From assembly GCF_016124105.1 (NCBI RefSeq), contig NZ_JADGMQ010000008.1, positions 1 to 64,000 on the forward strand: DNA of 64,000 nt. The letters run 5' to 3'. This DNA comes from Aquamicrobium zhengzhouense. GTDB taxonomy: Bacteria > Pseudomonadota > Alphaproteobacteria > Rhizobiales > Rhizobiaceae. Position 1 is the first letter of the stretch, and each line of letters opens with the position of its first letter. A model generated the notes under the pieces. It was not told the origin of the DNA. It saw only the letters and a program-made list of their open reading frames with translations, and did no database searches. Below, piece by piece: positions 53,281 through 63,923 of this stretch. The position numbers and the translations under genes were made by a program.

Positions 53281-53895
53281 ATGTCACGCACCCAGACAAT
53301 CTGGCCGTTCATGGCCGCGATGGCAGCTGTTGTTGCTGCTTCAAATTTCCTCGTCCAGTTCCCCTTCGAACACCTAGGCCTTCAGGATATCCTGACCTGG
53401 GGGGCGTTCACCTATCCGTTTGCATTCCTCGTCAATGATCTCACCAACCGCAGGTTCGGTCCGGGTTCGGCACGTCGGGTGGTTTATGCCGGATTTGCAA
53501 TGGCGGTGGTCATCTCGGCATTCCTGGCGACACCGCGAATCGCGATCGCGTCCGCCAGTGCGTTTTTGACGTCCCAGTTGCTGGACGTTTATGTGTTTGA
53601 CGGGCTGCGCCGTCGAAAGTGGTGGATCGCACCGCTTTCGGGAGCGGTTCTTGGCTCGTGCATCGACACCATCCTGTTTTTCTCGATTGCCTTTTCGGCA
53701 AGCTGGTCGGTTCTCGACACCGCATTCGGGCTTGAAGATGGCTCGCTCGCGTTCGGTGTGCCGTTTTTCGGTGGCGAGGTACCGCTTTGGGTGTCGTTGG
53801 CGGTTGGCGACTTTGTGGTGAAGATCGTGCTTTCGGTGCTGATGCTGATCCCCTACGGGGCACTGCTGAACGTCATTCGGCCAGTCCGCGTCTGA
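53281..53895 (+). CDS. YhhQ/VUT family queuosine precursor transporter
   Basis: A 204-aa membrane protein with about six helices. FEHLGLQDILTWGAFTYPFAFLVNDLTNRRFG and SQLLDVYVFD are typical of YhhQ, which imports queuosine precursors. It is slightly short for YhhQ. It follows rpmB and is convergent with the TIGR02302 gene, with one base between stops. Confidence 0.83.
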   Translation: MSRTQTIWPFMAAMAAVVAASNFLVQFPFEHLGLQDILTWGAFTYPFAFLVNDLTNRRFGPGSARRVVYAGFAMAVVISAFLATPRIAIASASAFLTSQLLDVYVFDGLRRRKWWIAPLSGAVLGSCIDTILFFSIAFSASWSVLDTAFGLEDGSLAFGVPFFGGEVPLWVSLAVGDFVVKIVLSVLMLIPYGALLNVIRPVRV

Positions 53896-53896
53896 A

Positions 53897-56398
53897 CTAG
53901 CGGAGCTCCAGCAGTCTCTCGAGATAATTGCGCTCAAGCTCCGGGCTGAGCGCGTTGCCCAGCCTGCGGCGTATTTCTTCCAGAATCTGGCGCGCGCGCT
54001 GGGCATCGATTACGTCGGGAACCTCGACGGAGTCGCCGAAATCCGGACCAGTCGTGGCACGCGGACGGCCCAGCGGATCTCGACCCGAACTTTGCTGACG
54101 CCCGCCTTGCGCACCCTGGCCGTCCTGGCCTTCGCCCTGCATAGCCTGGAGCTGCTGCATCATGTCCTGTGCTCCGCGCCGCAGCGCCTCCAGCGCCTGT
54201 CCCTGCTCCGACACCGCGTCTTCCCCCTGGCCTTCACCAAGCGCTCCCTCGGCGCGCCCCATGGCGTCGCCTGCCTCGCCGAAGCCTTCGCCCGGCTGGA
54301 GGCCCATTCCTTCCAGTCCTTTCTGGAGCTGCTGCAGCTGTTGCTGCAACTCGCCTTGCTGCTGTTGAAGCTGGCGCATCGCCTCTTCAAACTCTTCGGG
54401 CGACATCTGCTGTTCGCTCTGCTGCTGCTGGTCCAGCCGGAACGTCTCGTTCATCGTTTCCTGCTGACGGCGCATCAGATTGCCAAGCTCGTTCATTTGC
54501 TGTTGCATCTGGCCCTGCTCGCCGCCGGGCTGTTGCTGGCGGCCAGCCTGCAAATTGTTCATCATGTCCTGGAGCTGCTGCAGCATATCCATGGCCTGAT
54601 CGCGCGCGCCGGAGCGGGCGAGGTTTTCGATCTGGTCCATCATGCGCTCGAGATCGCCCGGGCGCATTTCCTGCGCATTGTCAGGCATCTGCATTGCCAT
54701 GTTTGGATCTTGTGCAGCGCGCTCGGCATATTCACGCAGGAACTCGCGCATGGCTTCGCGGAGCTCCGCCATCAGTTGATCGAGTTCCTCGTCGCTGGCG
54801 CCATTCTCGATGGCCTGCTTGAGCGCTTCCTGCGCCTGCTTCAGACGCCGTTCAGCCGCGGAGAGCGCGCCATCTTCGATCGCAAGGGCCATGTTCCAGA
54901 GATAATCCGCCACGTCCCGTAGCGCGTCTTCGGTGTAGGCGAGCTTCAGACGCGATCTTGCCGACATTATGCCGAGGTATTGCGCAAGATTTTCTATCGT
55001 ATCTTCCGGTCGCAGGGTGATAGCGTCCATCAGAGCCAGCACGAATGGCTTGGCATTGGCATCAAGCGCCAAAAGGCGTCTTTGCTCGACCAAGGCTTTG
55101 GCGAGCGGATTGGCAAAGGGGCGCTCGGGAAGAGTGATAGTCCTGCTTTCGCTCTTCGACTTTTGTCCGGCCCCATCTTCCGCCTCAAGAGTGAGCGTCA
55201 CCGCTGTGCCCGCCCAAGGATGCTCGCTGAGGTCCTTGGATGTGCGCGCGGACTTCCTATCGCCATTTCGCCGCGGGAGCGCCAGCGGCATGTCTGGGGC
55301 GCCGTAAAGAGGCACTGCCTCCGGGTCGGCCGGCGCGGTGGGGTTGATCAGTGCGCGTGCGGCGCTTGCACCATAATCGTCTTCGATTTCATAAGTCAGC
55401 TCGAGCGCACCGTTGACCGCGCGCCTTGGCTCATCGACAAATCGGATTGCGGGAGGTGCATCAGGAATAATCGCAAAGGCCCAGCTTTTCGACTCAACAT
55501 CCGAACCGCTCAGAGTGAGCATGCCATCTCGGGTCAACGTGTCTGAGAACTGCTTTGAGGTGGAGTGGGCTGTTGCGGTTCCGTTTACCTGCTCCAGGCC
55601 ATCGTCTTCCGCTATCGCGGTTTCGGAGCCCGTGTGCGAATCCAGCCAAATCAAGCTTTCGTCGCCGCTCGCCCCGGCAATGCGAACAGCAATCGTGCTG
55701 CCCGTCGGGACACGAAAGACAGGCACGTCCTTGTCCTGCTGTTGAACAGTCAGAAAAATGGGAGGCTTTCCGGTGTAGGTGGGCGGCGTGACCCATGCGT
55801 CCACCCGAACGGGCGTGAAGGACGATGCCGTGTGGCTGCGGAATGCGTCGGTTAGAGTTCCGCCCAGCGGACCGGATGAAAAGCCAAGGGCGATAAACAA
55901 TAGAAGCGGTGCCACTGCTCGCAGTGCCCAGGGGTCGCGCTCTGGCACACCGGCGCGCGGCAGATCGCCCGACAATGCGTTGAGGCGACTTGCCATCCTC
56001 TTCTGGTGCTGATGCCACAGGGCCTGAGCGAACGCATCCTGCGAAGCAGGTGAAAGCGTGTCTGTCTGCGTCAGGACGGGCGCGTGTTCCAGATGGTTTG
56101 ACGCCTCGATCCGCCGGTCGATCTCGGCTGGGCTCGGTGATCGGAAGTGGCGAAGCGGAAACAGCGCGACGAATGCGGCGAGGGCAAAGGCAGTCAGAAG
56201 GCCGAACCGCAACCAGTCCGGCACGACGCGGAATACGCCAAACCAGGACAGGCTGACAAACAGACTGATGGTGACCAGAAGGGGCAGGACAAGTGGCCAG
56301 CCTCGTTCAAGCAGCATGGCGGCTCGCACTGACCCGCGTGTGCGGGCCAGTTCGCGTGGCAAGAGATCACTGCGCGCCTTATGCTGCCGGTCGGCCAT
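53897..56398 (-). CDS. TIGR02302 family membrane protein
   Basis: An 833-aa protein with two N-terminal helices (about 35-55, 63-82), a third near 160-178, a large periplasmic part, then a long low-complexity coiled region rich in Gln and Met (about 565-740, for example LQQQQGELQQQLQQLQKG) and a conserved C-terminus (DPLGRP, ARQILEEIRRRLGN). The family is restricted to alphaproteobacteria and usually follows lysA, as here. The function is unknown. Confidence 0.9.
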   Translation of the reverse strand: MADRQHKARSDLLPRELARTRGSVRAAMLLERGWPLVLPLLVTISLFVSLSWFGVFRVVPDWLRFGLLTAFALAAFVALFPLRHFRSPSPAEIDRRIEASNHLEHAPVLTQTDTLSPASQDAFAQALWHQHQKRMASRLNALSGDLPRAGVPERDPWALRAVAPLLLFIALGFSSGPLGGTLTDAFRSHTASSFTPVRVDAWVTPPTYTGKPPIFLTVQQQDKDVPVFRVPTGSTIAVRIAGASGDESLIWLDSHTGSETAIAEDDGLEQVNGTATAHSTSKQFSDTLTRDGMLTLSGSDVESKSWAFAIIPDAPPAIRFVDEPRRAVNGALELTYEIEDDYGASAARALINPTAPADPEAVPLYGAPDMPLALPRRNGDRKSARTSKDLSEHPWAGTAVTLTLEAEDGAGQKSKSESRTITLPERPFANPLAKALVEQRRLLALDANAKPFVLALMDAITLRPEDTIENLAQYLGIMSARSRLKLAYTEDALRDVADYLWNMALAIEDGALSAAERRLKQAQEALKQAIENGASDEELDQLMAELREAMREFLREYAERAAQDPNMAMQMPDNAQEMRPGDLERMMDQIENLARSGARDQAMDMLQQLQDMMNNLQAGRQQQPGGEQGQMQQQMNELGNLMRRQQETMNETFRLDQQQQSEQQMSPEEFEEAMRQLQQQQGELQQQLQQLQKGLEGMGLQPGEGFGEAGDAMGRAEGALGEGQGEDAVSEQGQALEALRRGAQDMMQQLQAMQGEGQDGQGAQGGRQQSSGRDPLGRPRATTGPDFGDSVEVPDVIDAQRARQILEEIRRRLGNALSPELERNYLERLLELR

Positions 56399-56491
56399 CC
56401 GCTCCCTTCAGGCGCGAAGTCGCGCCATCACCAACGTCGAGAATAACAGTAAACGCGGCGAAGGCGAGGCAGGCGCGAAAACGTGATGAGG

Positions 56492-57757
56492 TCAAACCCA
56501 GTCCGGAACCGAATCGAGAGCGATGAGGTCTTCATAGGTCTGGCGCGGGCGCACCACATGGTAACGATCACCATCGACAAGGACCTCAGGAACCAGAAGC
56601 CGGGAATTGTAGGTGCCAGCCTGTACCGCGCCGTAAGCGCCAGCTGAACGCACCGCGATCAGGTCACCGGGTGAGAGGCGCGGGAGGTTTCTGTCCTGGC
56701 CGAGGTAGTCGCCGGTTTCGCAGACGGGGCCAACCACGTCGACAGTCAGATGGGGATCACCGCTCGCGGCTTCTTTGACCGGGACGATGTCGTGAAATGC
56801 CTCGTAGAGCGTCGGACGAATGAGATCGTTCATCGCGCCATCGACGATCAGAAAGTTCTTGGCTTCGCCCTCCTTGAGGAAGATGACTTCCGAAACGAGA
56901 ATGCCAGCGTTACCGACAATCAAGCGACCCGGCTCGAAGATCACGTCGACACCGAGAGGCTTCAGGTGCTTCTTGACGACGCGGGCATAGTCCTCCGGAA
57001 CGGGGGGAGGGTTGTTGTCGGTGCGGTAAGGAATACCGAGGCCCCCACCGGCGTCCACATGGCGAATGTCGTGTCCGTCTGCCTTGAGGGTGCGCGTCAG
57101 TTCGGCAAGGAGCAGGAATGCATCGTCAAACGGTTGCATATCCGTGATCTGGCTGCCGATATGCATATCAATGCCAGCCACTCTCAGACCCGGAAGCGAT
57201 GCGGCCTTTGCGTAGGCTGCACGCGCATCCTTCCAGGCAATGCCGAATTTGTTTTCGGCCTTGCCGGTCGAGATTTTCGCGTGGGTCTTCGCGTCGACGT
57301 CCGGATTGATGCGCAGCGAGACGGGGGCCTGCCGACCCGCGGCAGTTGCACGTGCGGAAAGCGCTTCAAGTTCGGGGAGGGATTCGACGTTGAAGCAGTG
57401 GATGCCTTCTGCGATTGCGAAATCCATTTCGCGGGCGGTCTTGCCGACACCGGAAAAGACCACTTTGCTTGCCGGGATACCGGCTGCGAGTGCCCGCCGA
57501 AGTTCTCCCTCGGAAACCACGTCCGCGCCCGCGCCCAATTTTGCAAGCGTGCGGATCACGGCCTGATTGGAGTTCGCCTTCATCGCATAGCAGACAAGGG
57601 CGTTCATGTCGGAGAACGCTTGCGCAAACACGTTGTAATGGCGGGTCAGGGTGGCGGTGGAATAGACGTAGAACGGGGTGCCTACTGCCTCGGCGATAGC
57701 CGGCACGGCCACGTCCTCGGCGTGGAGCACGCCGTCGCGATAGTTGAAATGGTCCAC
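56492..57757 (-). CDS. lysA: diaminopimelate decarboxylase
   Basis: A 421-aa PLP enzyme producing lysine from meso-diaminopimelate. The PLP Lys is in CYAMKANSNQAV, with HIGSQI, GGGLGIPY and the active-site Cys in VCETGDYLG. Length and motifs are canonical. It lies downstream of argH and the small lipoprotein gene on the same strand. Confidence 0.96.
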   Translation of the reverse strand: MDHFNYRDGVLHAEDVAVPAIAEAVGTPFYVYSTATLTRHYNVFAQAFSDMNALVCYAMKANSNQAVIRTLAKLGAGADVVSEGELRRALAAGIPASKVVFSGVGKTAREMDFAIAEGIHCFNVESLPELEALSARATAAGRQAPVSLRINPDVDAKTHAKISTGKAENKFGIAWKDARAAYAKAASLPGLRVAGIDMHIGSQITDMQPFDDAFLLLAELTRTLKADGHDIRHVDAGGGLGIPYRTDNNPPPVPEDYARVVKKHLKPLGVDVIFEPGRLIVGNAGILVSEVIFLKEGEAKNFLIVDGAMNDLIRPTLYEAFHDIVPVKEAASGDPHLTVDVVGPVCETGDYLGQDRNLPRLSPGDLIAVRSAGAYGAVQAGTYNSRLLVPEVLVDGDRYHVVRPRQTYEDLIALDSVPDWV

Positions 57758-57768
57758 TTTGGTGGTTC

Positions 57769-57981
57769 CTAAATCAGGCGGTCGAGAATGAAGGGCTTGT
57801 CGTTGTCCGGACGAGAACGGGCAGGCGGCAGCGGCTCGTTGTTTTGCTCCGCTTCCTTTCGCGCCCGCTCGGATGCCTCGAATGGCGTTTCAAGCTCGCT
57901 GGGGCGACGGCCACAGGCCGTGACCGCTGCTGCTACGGCAGCAAGCAACAGTGTCGTCCTGATCAGATTTCCTGCACGCAT
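57769..57981 (-). CDS. small LptM-like lipoprotein
   Basis: A 70-aa lipoprotein: signal peptide, lipobox VTAC, then RRPSELETPFE and a Pro/Arg/Asp-rich end DKPFILDRLI. Small lipoproteins in this place, between argH and lysA, are LptM-like; in E. coli LptM helps LptD assembly. Function here is inferred from that resemblance. Confidence 0.75.
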   Translation of the reverse strand: MRAGNLIRTTLLLAAVAAAVTACGRRPSELETPFEASERARKEAEQNNEPLPPARSRPDNDKPFILDRLI

Positions 57982-58026
57982 GAGCCCGTCCGTCCGTCAA
58001 TTAGTCAAAGGGTTCTACCGGTTTTT

Positions 58027-59436
58027 TTACCGCCTTGCACCCCGTTTCAGGCGAGAGCGCCAGTAGCGGATCTGGCGACGAACTTCCGCCGGTGCCGTGC
58101 CACCAAAGGACGCGCGGCTCTTTACCGAGGCATTGACCGAAAGCACGCCGAACACAGCGTCGGTAATCCGCTCGTCGATTGCCTTGAGGTCTTCGAGTGA
58201 AAGCTTCTCAAGTGACACCTTCTTTTGCTCTGCAAGAGCAACAGCACGCCCGGTGACGTGGTGCGCCTCGCGGAACGGCATTCCTGCTTCGCGGACCAAC
58301 CAGTCTGCAAGGTCCGTCGCGGTGGAATAGCCCGAGCCTGCAGCCTTCTTCATGGCCTGCTCGTTGATGGTCATGTCGCTGACCATGCCCGTCATGGCTG
58401 CAACCATGAGGTCGAGCGTCTCCGCGGCATCGAAGACAGCTTCCTTGTCTTCCTGCATGTCCTTGGAATAGGCGAGTGGCAGGCCCTTCATGACGGTCAG
58501 AAGGCCAATCAGATGGCCGTTGACGCGGCCGGTCTTGGCGCGGACGAGTTCTGCAGCGTCCGGGTTCTTCTTCTGCGGCATGATGGATGAGCCGGTCGAA
58601 AACTGGTCGGACAGACGGATGAAGCCGAATTGCGGGGTCGACCAGATGACGATCTCTTCAGCAAGTCGCGACAGATGCGTTGCGCAAATTGCGGCGAGCG
58701 ACATGAACTCCAATGCGAAATCGCGATCGGAAACACTGTCGATCGAGTTGCGGGACGGCTCTCGGAAGCCGAGCGCCTTCGCTGTCATGTGACGGTCGAT
58801 TGGGAAACCGGTGCCGGCAAGCGCTGCGGCACCAAGCGGCGATTCATCCATGCGCTCGATCGCGTCGCGAACGCGCGACAGGTCACGGGCGAACATTTCG
58901 ACATAGGCCATGCAGTGATGGCCAAAGGTCACAGGCTGGGCTGTCTGAAGGTGGGTAAATCCAGGCATCACCGTAGCGGCGTGCGCTTCGGCCTTTGCCA
59001 GAAAAGCTTCAATCAGCGCGACCAGCGCAGCATCAGTACGCTGCAGCTCTTCCTTGACCCACAGACGAAAATCGACTGCCACCTGATCATTGCGCGAACG
59101 CGCGGTGTGAAGACGGCCGGCAGCCGGCCCGATCAACTCGGCAAGCCGTGCCTCGATGTTCATGTGAATGTCTTCGAGCTGCGCGGAAAACTCGAACTTG
59201 CCGCTCTCTATCTCCGACAAAATCGTGTTCAGCCCGTGAGCGATCTGTTCTTGATCTTCACGGGAAATGATGCCGGTCTCTGCAAGCATCTCTGAGTGGG
59301 CGATGGAGCCGCGAATGTCCTGGGCGTAAAGCTTCTTGTCGAACGAGATCGAGGCGTTGATGGCCTCCATGATCGCGGCTGGACCCGAGGCAAAACGTCC
59401 GCCCCACATCTGGTTGCTGGTCTTGTTCTCGTTCAT
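58027..59436 (-). CDS. argH: argininosuccinate lyase
   Basis: A 469-aa tetrameric enzyme, last step of arginine synthesis. The signature [12 protein letters not shown] (flexible catalytic loop), [10 protein letters not shown] and THLQTAQP are present. The start at 59436 gives the family N-terminus ([12 protein letters not shown]). The open frame to 59826 runs through the divergent tlpA and is a shadow. Confidence 0.96.
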   Translation of the reverse strand: MNENKTSNQMWGGRFASGPAAIMEAINASISFDKKLYAQDIRGSIAHSEMLAETGIISREDQEQIAHGLNTILSEIESGKFEFSAQLEDIHMNIEARLAELIGPAAGRLHTARSRNDQVAVDFRLWVKEELQRTDAALVALIEAFLAKAEAHAATVMPGFTHLQTAQPVTFGHHCMAYVEMFARDLSRVRDAIERMDESPLGAAALAGTGFPIDRHMTAKALGFREPSRNSIDSVSDRDFALEFMSLAAICATHLSRLAEEIVIWSTPQFGFIRLSDQFSTGSSIMPQKKNPDAAELVRAKTGRVNGHLIGLLTVMKGLPLAYSKDMQEDKEAVFDAAETLDLMVAAMTGMVSDMTINEQAMKKAAGSGYSTATDLADWLVREAGMPFREAHHVTGRAVALAEQKKVSLEKLSLEDLKAIDERITDAVFGVLSVNASVKSRASFGGTAPAEVRRQIRYWRSRLKRGARR

Positions 59437-59475
59437 CGTGCTAACCGGACCCCGGAAACTGACTGGACTTATGGA

Positions 59476-60135
59476 ATGGCAAACGGAAAGTTTCATCTGC
59501 CGACGGGCCGCTTGATCGCGGTCGCCGTCGCGGCCGGCATGTTCGCAGGCGCCCTCGGCGTATACGTGATGGGTGGCAGCTCTGGCAACAACACAGCGCA
59601 ATTGAGTACCGCAGAAAGCTCTTGTGCGGCAAAGCAGCCGCGTGCGGATCGGGTAAACGAGGCCGCCACGGGCGAAGTCGCTGCCATGATGGGCGCCAAA
59701 CCGCCTCGCCCGCTCCACGACCTGAAATTCAATTCGCCTGATGGCGTGCCCATGAGTGTCGCGGATTTGTCCGGCAAATTGGTGCTTTTGAACCTGTGGG
59801 CGACATGGTGTGCACCCTGTCGCCATGAAATGCCCGCCTTGAACCAGCTTCAGGAGGAGCTCGGTAGCGAATCCTTCGAGGTGGTCGCGGTCAATGTCGA
59901 TACGGGCGGGGATGAGAAGCCGAAAGCCTTCCTCCAGGAAACCGGTGTAGACGCGCTTGGCTATTACCGGGACGCCACGCTCGGGCTTTTTAACGATCTC
60001 AAGCGACAGGGCCTGGCTCTGGGACTGCCGGTGACACTGCTGATCGACGAGGAGGGCTGCATGCTTGCCTCAATGAACGGGCCAGCGGAGTGGGCCAGCC
60101 AGGACGCCAAGAACCTGATTGCAGCAGCACGATAA
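59476..60135 (+). CDS. tlpA: TlpA-like thiol-disulfide reductase
   Basis: A 219-aa membrane-anchored periplasmic thioredoxin-fold protein: an N-terminal helix at about 12-35, and the active site WCAPC near 117-121 in [20 protein letters not shown]. TlpA reduces proteins needed for cytochrome oxidase maturation. It diverges from argH with 39 bases between starts, an arrangement kept in Rhizobiales. Confidence 0.9.
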   Translation: MANGKFHLPTGRLIAVAVAAGMFAGALGVYVMGGSSGNNTAQLSTAESSCAAKQPRADRVNEAATGEVAAMMGAKPPRPLHDLKFNSPDGVPMSVADLSGKLVLLNLWATWCAPCRHEMPALNQLQEELGSESFEVVAVNVDTGGDEKPKAFLQETGVDALGYYRDATLGLFNDLKRQGLALGLPVTLLIDEEGCMLASMNGPAEWASQDAKNLIAAAR

Positions 60136-60246
60136 TCCAGATTCAGGCAGTTGAACGAAGCCCAACCGGGTCGTGGCGCCTAACCCGATCTTTACGGATT
60201 AGCTGCGAGGGTCAGTTTGGGGGGCTGGCGCGAGGAGGTGCGAAAA

Positions 60247-61038
60247 TTGTTATCACGCTTTCGAGGCGTTTCGCCCCGAGCCTGGCGCCGGGTCGTGATG
60301 TGGACGATCCTTGGTCCACTCGTTTGTGTGGCAATTTGCCAGATCTTCATCTGGTTCACCTTCCCCCACCTCGCTCCTGAAGATTTTCGCAAAGTTGCCA
60401 TAACGGCCACGATCTTGCCGACTGTCATCGCTGCGCCTCTATTCTTTATGCACTCGCTCAAACTGCGTGAACTCGCGATCGCAAATCACAAGCTGAATGA
60501 TCTCGCATCGCTCGACGGGCTGACCGGATGCCTGAACCGCCGGAGCTTCCAGTCGACCGTTGAGGACTGGCTTCGCAGGACATCGCAAGGGGCCTTCCTG
60601 ATCATCGATGCCGACAACTTCAAGTCGATCAACGATACGTATGGGCATGAGAGGGGCGATGAGGCCCTGCGCGTGATCGCGGGTGCGGTCAGCGCCTCGA
60701 TGCGGCAGGAGGATTTGTGCGGCCGTATCGGTGGTGAAGAGTTCGGGGTCTATCTGCCCAACGTGCAGATCCCTGTCGCGACCGAGGTGGCCGAGCGGTT
60801 GCGCGCGGCAGTATCGGATGCGCCATTTGCGCCGTACCACGACGACGACTATCGCAATCTTTCGGTTAGTGTCGGCTGCGCGGTTCACAGCCGGGCGACG
60901 AGCTATGCGGAGCTTTTCTCAGCCGCCGACGAGCAGCTTTACGTCGCCAAGGAGCTTGGTCGTGACCGTGTGCGGCTCGCTGTGATCGACCCCGCTGTCG
61001 AGGCGCAACTGCAGGGTCGAAGGCGAGCGGCGAACTGA
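60247..61038 (+). CDS. membrane-anchored diguanylate cyclase (GGDEF)
   Basis: A 263-aa protein with two helices (about 16-38, 50-70) and a GGDEF domain making cyclic di-GMP. The active-site loop is RIGGEEFGVY (GGEEF, an active variant), with LDGLTGCLNRRSF at the start of the domain. No inhibitory RxxD is visible five residues before it. I choose the TTG at 60247 because AGGAGG lies eight bases upstream; the frame opens to 60217. Confidence 0.87.
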   Translation: MLSRFRGVSPRAWRRVVMWTILGPLVCVAICQIFIWFTFPHLAPEDFRKVAITATILPTVIAAPLFFMHSLKLRELAIANHKLNDLASLDGLTGCLNRRSFQSTVEDWLRRTSQGAFLIIDADNFKSINDTYGHERGDEALRVIAGAVSASMRQEDLCGRIGGEEFGVYLPNVQIPVATEVAERLRAAVSDAPFAPYHDDDYRNLSVSVGCAVHSRATSYAELFSAADEQLYVAKELGRDRVRLAVIDPAVEAQLQGRRRAAN

Positions 61039-61056
61039 TTGGTTCGCCTCTCAAAT

Positions 61057-61941
61057 TCACCGGGTGGGGACGGGATGTTCGCCGCGATAATCGTAGAAGC
61101 CGCGGCCGGTCTTGCGGCCGAGCCAGCCAGCCTCGACGTATTTTACCAGCAGCGGGCAGGGGCGGTACTTTGAATCTGAAAGCCCTTCATGCAAGACCTG
61201 CATGATCGACAGGCAGGTGTCCAGGCCGATGAAGTCCGCCAGCTGCAGCGGGCCCATCGGATGGTTCGCTCCAAGCTTCATGGCGGTGTCGATTGCTTCA
61301 ACCGTGCCAACCCCTTCATAGAGGGTGTAGATCGCCTCATTGATCATCGGCAGCAGGATGCGGTTGACGATGAAGGCTGGGAAATCCTCGGCAACGGTGA
61401 TCGTCTTGTCGAGCTTCGCCACATATTCCTTCGCCGTTTCGAAGGTGCTGTCCTCGGTGGCGATGCCGCGCACGAGCTCGACCAGTTTCATGATCGGAAC
61501 GGGGTTCATGAAATGAATGCCGATGAAGCGCTCAGGACGATCCGTCTGCGCTGCAAGGCGGGTGATCGAGATGGATGAGGTGTTGGTCGCGAGGATGGCT
61601 TCGGGGTTCAGTACCGGGCACAGCTGGGCGAAGATCTTGCGCTTGATCGTCTCGTCTTCAGTCGCCGCCTCAATGACGAGGTCGACGTCGGCAAGGTCGG
61701 ACAATGCAGGTGCGCTGGAAATCTGGGCAAGCGCCTGCTGGCGAATAGTCTCCTCCATCTTCCCGGATGAGACCTGTCTTGCCATATTGCCGCTGATCGT
61801 CGCGATCCCGGCCTCGATGCGCTCGGGCGATATGTCGTAGAGCTTTACGTCATATCCGGCGAGCGCTGATACATGCGCGATACCGCCGCCCATCTGACCG
61901 GCGCCAATGATGCCTATCGATTTGATTTTGCCCGTCATCAT
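61057..61941 (-). CDS. hbd: 3-hydroxybutyryl-CoA dehydrogenase
   Basis: A 294-aa NAD(P)-dependent enzyme of beta-oxidation or butyrate/PHB metabolism. The Rossmann motif is [15 protein letters not shown], and the catalytic His is in [15 protein letters not shown]. Two adjacent ATGs (61941 and 61938) are possible starts. It is followed upstream by etfAB, an expected partnership because ETF carries electrons from acyl-CoA dehydrogenases. Confidence 0.94.
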   Translation of the reverse strand: MMTGKIKSIGIIGAGQMGGGIAHVSALAGYDVKLYDISPERIEAGIATISGNMARQVSSGKMEETIRQQALAQISSAPALSDLADVDLVIEAATEDETIKRKIFAQLCPVLNPEAILATNTSSISITRLAAQTDRPERFIGIHFMNPVPIMKLVELVRGIATEDSTFETAKEYVAKLDKTITVAEDFPAFIVNRILLPMINEAIYTLYEGVGTVEAIDTAMKLGANHPMGPLQLADFIGLDTCLSIMQVLHEGLSDSKYRPCPLLVKYVEAGWLGRKTGRGFYDYRGEHPVPTR

Positions 61942-62058
61942 ATCATCCCGTCCGAACCCGCAGGCCTGCCTCGTCGCCATATGAAAGAGGGCGAGGCGAC
62001 CTTTGTCTACCCCGCCCTCGATTTCCTTAGCACGTGTCGCTGCAAGCGACTACGTTGG

Positions 62059-62988
62059 TTAGAGCGCCTTTTCGAGTTCTGGCAGGATGGTGAAAAGGTC
62101 ACCGACGAGGCCGTAGTCTGCGACCTGGAAGATCGGAGCTTCCTCGTCCTTGTTGATCGCGACGATGACCTTCGAGTCCTTCATGCCAGCAAGGTGCTGG
62201 ATCGCGCCGGAGATGCCGACGGCGATGTAGAGCTCGGGCGCGACGACCTTGCCGGTCTGGCCGACCTGCCAGTCGTTCGGCGCATAGCCCGCGTCGACCG
62301 CTGCACGGCTCGCGCCAATTGCAGCGCCGAGCTTGTCGGCGATCGGAACGATAACTTCCTCGAACTTTTCCGAAGAACCCAGCGCGCGACCACCCGAGAT
62401 GATGATCTTGGCCGAGGTCAGTTCCGGACGATCGCTCTCCGACAGCTTGTTCTCGACGAAGGTCGAAACGCCCGGGTTGGCGGCAGCTGCAACGGTTTCG
62501 ATCGAAGCTGCGCCGCCTTCGCCAGCGGCTGAGAAGGACGCGGTGCGCACGGTGATGACCTTCGTGGCATCGCCCGACTGAACCGTCTGGATCGCGTTGC
62601 CGGCATAGATCGGACGCTTGAAGGTGTCCGCCGAGACGACCTCGGTGATTTCCGAGATCTGCATGACGTCGAGAAGCGCTGCAACGCGCGGCAGGACGTT
62701 CTTGCCGGTGGTGGTCGCTGGCGCGACGATGGCGTCATAGCCACCAGCCAGCGAAACGATCAGCGCAGCGGTCGGCTCAGCGAGACGCTCTGCAAGTTCG
62801 TCAGCGTCGGCCACGAGAACCTTGCGCACGCCGGAAAGCTTGGCAGCAGCATCGGCAACGCCTTGAGCACCCTTGCCAGCCACCAGCACGTCGACGTCGC
62901 CGCCGATCTGGGAGGCTGCGGCCAGTGCCTTGTTGGTCTGGTCCGAGAGGGTTGCGTTGTCATGTTCGGCAACGAGAAGAATAGCCAT
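62059..62988 (-). CDS. etfA: electron transfer flavoprotein subunit alpha
   Basis: A 309-aa FAD-binding subunit. The C-terminal FAD domain has SGRALGS (inside [14 protein letters not shown]), [23 protein letters not shown] and [11 protein letters not shown]. It pairs with EtfB and passes electrons from dehydrogenases to ETF-ubiquinone oxidoreductase. Confidence 0.96.
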   Translation of the reverse strand: MAILLVAEHDNATLSDQTNKALAAASQIGGDVDVLVAGKGAQGVADAAAKLSGVRKVLVADADELAERLAEPTAALIVSLAGGYDAIVAPATTTGKNVLPRVAALLDVMQISEITEVVSADTFKRPIYAGNAIQTVQSGDATKVITVRTASFSAAGEGGAASIETVAAAANPGVSTFVENKLSESDRPELTSAKIIISGGRALGSSEKFEEVIVPIADKLGAAIGASRAAVDAGYAPNDWQVGQTGKVVAPELYIAVGISGAIQHLAGMKDSKVIVAINKDEEAPIFQVADYGLVGDLFTILPELEKAL

Positions 62989-63011
62989 TGGTAAAACTCC
63001 CTTTCCCGAAA

Positions 63012-63758
63012 TCAGATGACGCCAGCGGACTTGAGCGAGGCGACGAGCTCGGCCACGTCCTTGACCTTGACGCCCGCCTTGCGGCCGCCCGGCTCTTCGG
63101 TCTTCAGGACCTTGAGGCGCGGGGAAACATCGACGCCGTAATCGGCAGCCGACTTCTCATCGAGCGGCTTCTTCTTGGCCTTCATGATGTTCGGCAGCGA
63201 GGCATAACGCGGCTGGTTGAGGCGAAGATCGGTGGTGACAATCGCCGGCAGCTTGATGTCGACGACCTGCAGGCCGCCATCAACTTCACGGGTCACCTTG
63301 GCCGAACCGTCGCCAAGCTCGACCTCCGAAGCGAACGTGCCCTGCGACCAGCCGAGCAGTGCCGACAGCATCTGGCCGGTCTGGTTGGCGTCGTCGTCGA
63401 TCGCCTGCTTGCCCAAGATGACGAGCTGCGGGCCTTCGGCCTCGACAACGCCCTTCAGAAGCTTGGCGACAGCGAGCGGCTCGACCACGTCGTCAACCTT
63501 GACCAAGATGCCGCGGTCAGCGCCCATGGCGAGCGCGGTGCGGATCGTTTCAGCCGCCTGAGCCGGTCCGATCGAAACGACGATGATCTCTTCGACCTTG
63601 CCCGCTTCCTTCAGACGGATCGCCTCTTCGACGGCAATCTCGTCGAACGGGTTCATCGACATCTTCACATTGGCAAGCTCAACGCCCGAGCCATCCGACT
63701 TCACGCGGATCTTAACGTTGTAGTCTACGACCCGCTTGACTGGGACTAGTACTTTCAT
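63012..63758 (-). CDS. etfB: electron transfer flavoprotein subunit beta
   Basis: A 248-aa AMP-binding subunit. [19 protein letters not shown] opens it, and [21 protein letters not shown] plus [15 protein letters not shown] are typical; the recognition loop is present. etfB is first, with etfA 23 bases downstream. Confidence 0.96.
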   Translation of the reverse strand: MKVLVPVKRVVDYNVKIRVKSDGSGVELANVKMSMNPFDEIAVEEAIRLKEAGKVEEIIVVSIGPAQAAETIRTALAMGADRGILVKVDDVVEPLAVAKLLKGVVEAEGPQLVILGKQAIDDDANQTGQMLSALLGWSQGTFASEVELGDGSAKVTREVDGGLQVVDIKLPAIVTTDLRLNQPRYASLPNIMKAKKKPLDEKSAADYGVDVSPRLKVLKTEEPGGRKAGVKVKDVAELVASLKSAGVI

Positions 63759-63901
63759 GGGTAAGAAACCTTTCCGAAACTCGTCAGGGACTGGCTAACA
63801 GCTGCCAGGGCCGCTTACTTGCCGAAAAACGACATCTCTAGCGCTGTAGTCATCCGCCTTTTGCGCGTCAATAGAACTGGCGCCCGCGAACCGGATGAAA
63901 C

Positions 63902-63923
63902 GGGGGCGCTTATTGACGCCCCC
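63902..63923 (-). terminator. hairpin at the end of the last gene
   Basis: GGGGGCG and CGCCCCC pair around an 8-base loop that contains the stop codon of the gene reading in from 64000. On the minus strand it is followed by GTTTC, a weak T run. Confidence 0.6.
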